From Synergistaceae bacterium UBA4088 (GTDB lineage: Bacteria; Synergistota; Synergistia; Synergistales; Thermovirgaceae), in contig DFYG01000070.1 in NCBI GenBank assembly GCA_002382605.1, positions 1 through 14,934 of the forward strand: 14,934 bases of DNA, given 5' to 3'. A model generated the notes under the pieces. It did not search any database and was not told where the DNA came from. It was given only the letters and a program-made list of their open reading frames with translations. This document shows positions 13,643-14,934 of the stretch, one piece after another; position 1 is the first letter of the stretch; each line of letters begins with the position of its first letter. Made by a program: the position numbers and the translations under genes.

Positions 13643-14934
13643 TTGATAGAGATCCCGATAGACCCGCACGGAAGAACCCCGCTTTATCGACAGATAGCAT
13701 CTCACCTGAAAAGAATGGTTCAAAATGGGACCCTCTTATGCGGGGATCGCCTTCCGGGCAGCAGGGAACTTGCGCTGAGCCATGGGATCAGCCGGACAAC
13801 TGTCGTACTGGCCTATGACCTCCTTGAGGACGATGGTTTCATCGAACAGCGAGGCCGCCGGGGTTCTTTTGTCGCATGGAGAAAAGCAAGAGCCTCTGCA
13901 GACCTGGGTGAAGACGGGCCGATATGGGATCTTGCTTCCGGACTCCCCTCCGGAGATCTGGTCCCCTGGGAGCGCGTTGCCTCGATCGCGAGGGATGCTC
14001 TTTCCGGGAAAGGTCCTGAAACCCTTTTCGATACTCCCCCGGAAGGTCTTCCGGCCCTGAGAGAGGCCCTTGTCCGCCATGCAGCGCGAAGAGGTATCCC
14101 TGCCAGAAGAGATGAAGCCATCATCACAAGCGGGGCAAGGCATGCCCTCTCTGTTTCGATCGATGCGATGGCTTTGAAGGGTGTCCACACGCTGTGGGTT
14201 GAGGAGCTGACCTACCCTGAGATAAGAAGAATGGCGGCTGCTGCAGGTCTGAACGTTAGGACGGTCTCGATGGAGCCATCTCTCTTTGTCGATTCACTCT
14301 CATCCATCGGTAATGGAGATGCACTTTATCTGATCCCGAGTTTTCATAATCCCACCGGAAGGACCATATCGATCGATGTCAGGAGAACGGTTCTCTCCGC
14401 AGCCGCGGCACGAGGATTCTGGGTAATAGAGGACGACTCCTACGGTGAGTTGCGCTTCGGAGAATCGAGTGTTCCGGCTCTGAAGTCCATCGACGGTGAA
14501 AACAGGGTCCTGTATCTCGGGTCTTTCAGTCAATTGCTCTTCCCCGGCATGCGCATCGGGTATGTGCTGCTCCCCGATGAGATAAAAAAAGATTTCCTCT
14601 CGGTTCTCGAAAGAACCTCAGGGGCAACATCCTCTTTTGTCCAGCACCTAGTTCTTGCATTCATTGAGGACGGAAGCCTCGAGGAGGCTCTTGATCTTGC
14701 AAGAAATTCGATGGCCATAAGGATGGGTGTGCTAGGCCAGTCGTTGTCCGAAATATTGTCCGGCTGTCTTTACGAGCCACCCCAGGGTGGGATCTATCTC
14801 TGGCTTGAAACCCCGGGACTTGAAGGCTCCCGTGCAGCCCGAATGGCTGGTGAGGCGGGTGTGGCGGTAATGCCGGGGAATTTTTTTGCATGCCCGCCTG
14901 GAGATATTGAGGCCGTAAGGCTTTCCGTCAGCCG
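13643..14934 (+). CDS. MocR/GntR-type regulator with aminotransferase-like domain, PLP lysine replaced; right end cut
   Basis: A MocR-family transcription factor: an N-terminal winged helix fused to a fold type I aminotransferase-like domain. About 430 residues are visible and the last few dozen lie off the window. Residues 11-77 are the GntR-type DNA-binding domain (TPLYRQIASHLK, LPGSRELALSHGISRTTVVL, GFIEQRGRRGSFV). Residues from about 95 form the aminotransferase-like domain with HNPTG (N236), IEDDSYGELRF (D264, Y267), GMRIGY (R304) and AVRLSVS at the edge. The internal-aldimine lysine is absent: SFSK reads SFSQ (Q297, codon CAA at 14531-14533). The start is TTG 13643, forced by a TGA eight codons upstream in frame; GGAG at 13631-13634 gives an eight-base spacer. 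Likely cotranscribed with hisC. Targets are unknown; the divergent his region is a natural guess. Confidence 0.88.
   Translation, partial: MIEIPIDPHGRTPLYRQIASHLKRMVQNGTLLCGDRLPGSRELALSHGISRTTVVLAYDLLEDDGFIEQRGRRGSFVAWRKARASADLGEDGPIWDLASGLPSGDLVPWERVASIARDALSGKGPETLFDTPPEGLPALREALVRHAARRGIPARRDEAIITSGARHALSVSIDAMALKGVHTLWVEELTYPEIRRMAAAAGLNVRTVSMEPSLFVDSLSSIGNGDALYLIPSFHNPTGRTISIDVRRTVLSAAAARGFWVIEDDSYGELRFGESSVPALKSIDGENRVLYLGSFSQLLFPGMRIGYVLLPDEIKKDFLSVLERTSGATSSFVQHLVLAFIEDGSLEEALDLARNSMAIRMGVLGQSLSEILSGCLYEPPQGGIYLWLETPGLEGSRAARMAGEAGVAVMPGNFFACPPGDIEAVRLSVS

Overview
The window looks like ordinary chromosome from a bacterium of moderate GC content. Shine-Dalgarno sites are strong, many genes start with GTG or TTG, and genes are tightly packed. 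There are no rRNA or tRNA genes, insertion sequences, CRISPR arrays or phage genes. An M20 amidohydrolase, an acyl-CoA synthetase and a lone citC beside a compact his operon with split HisG/HisZ would suit an anaerobic amino-acid-using bacterium such as a member of the Synergistota. That placement is a weak inference from gene content.

Layout: (1) 1-1010, minus strand: asnS, cut by the left edge. (2) 1134-5004, plus strand: M20 amidohydrolase, acyl-CoA synthetase and citC. (3) 12205-5009, minus strand: a nine-gene histidine operon, hisD-hisZ-hisG-hisB-hisH-hisA-hisF-hisIE-HAD phosphatase. Almost every junction is an overlap of 4 to 17 bases. Its end meets the end of citC with only 4 bases between. 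(4) 12206-12526: a 321-base divergent control region with a recognisable promoter for each direction. (5) 12527-14934, plus strand: hisC, then a MocR-type (GntR/aminotransferase) regulator cut by the right edge.

Together the two his transcripts encode every step of histidine synthesis from PRPP and ATP, provided the HAD protein ending the operon is the histidinol-phosphate phosphatase. HisB here is only the dehydratase and no other phosphatase is present. HisG is the short form that needs HisZ, and hisZ sits directly before it with overlapping reading frames.

The two most notable points are the MocR regulator, in which the lysine that should hold PLP is glutamine, and the HAD protein as a candidate for the missing histidinol phosphatase. 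Several RNA-level structures in the his region also deserve a look: a hairpin masking the hisG ribosome binding site, a leader hairpin before hisD, and palindromes at the hisC promoter. I see no wholly new multi-gene system.
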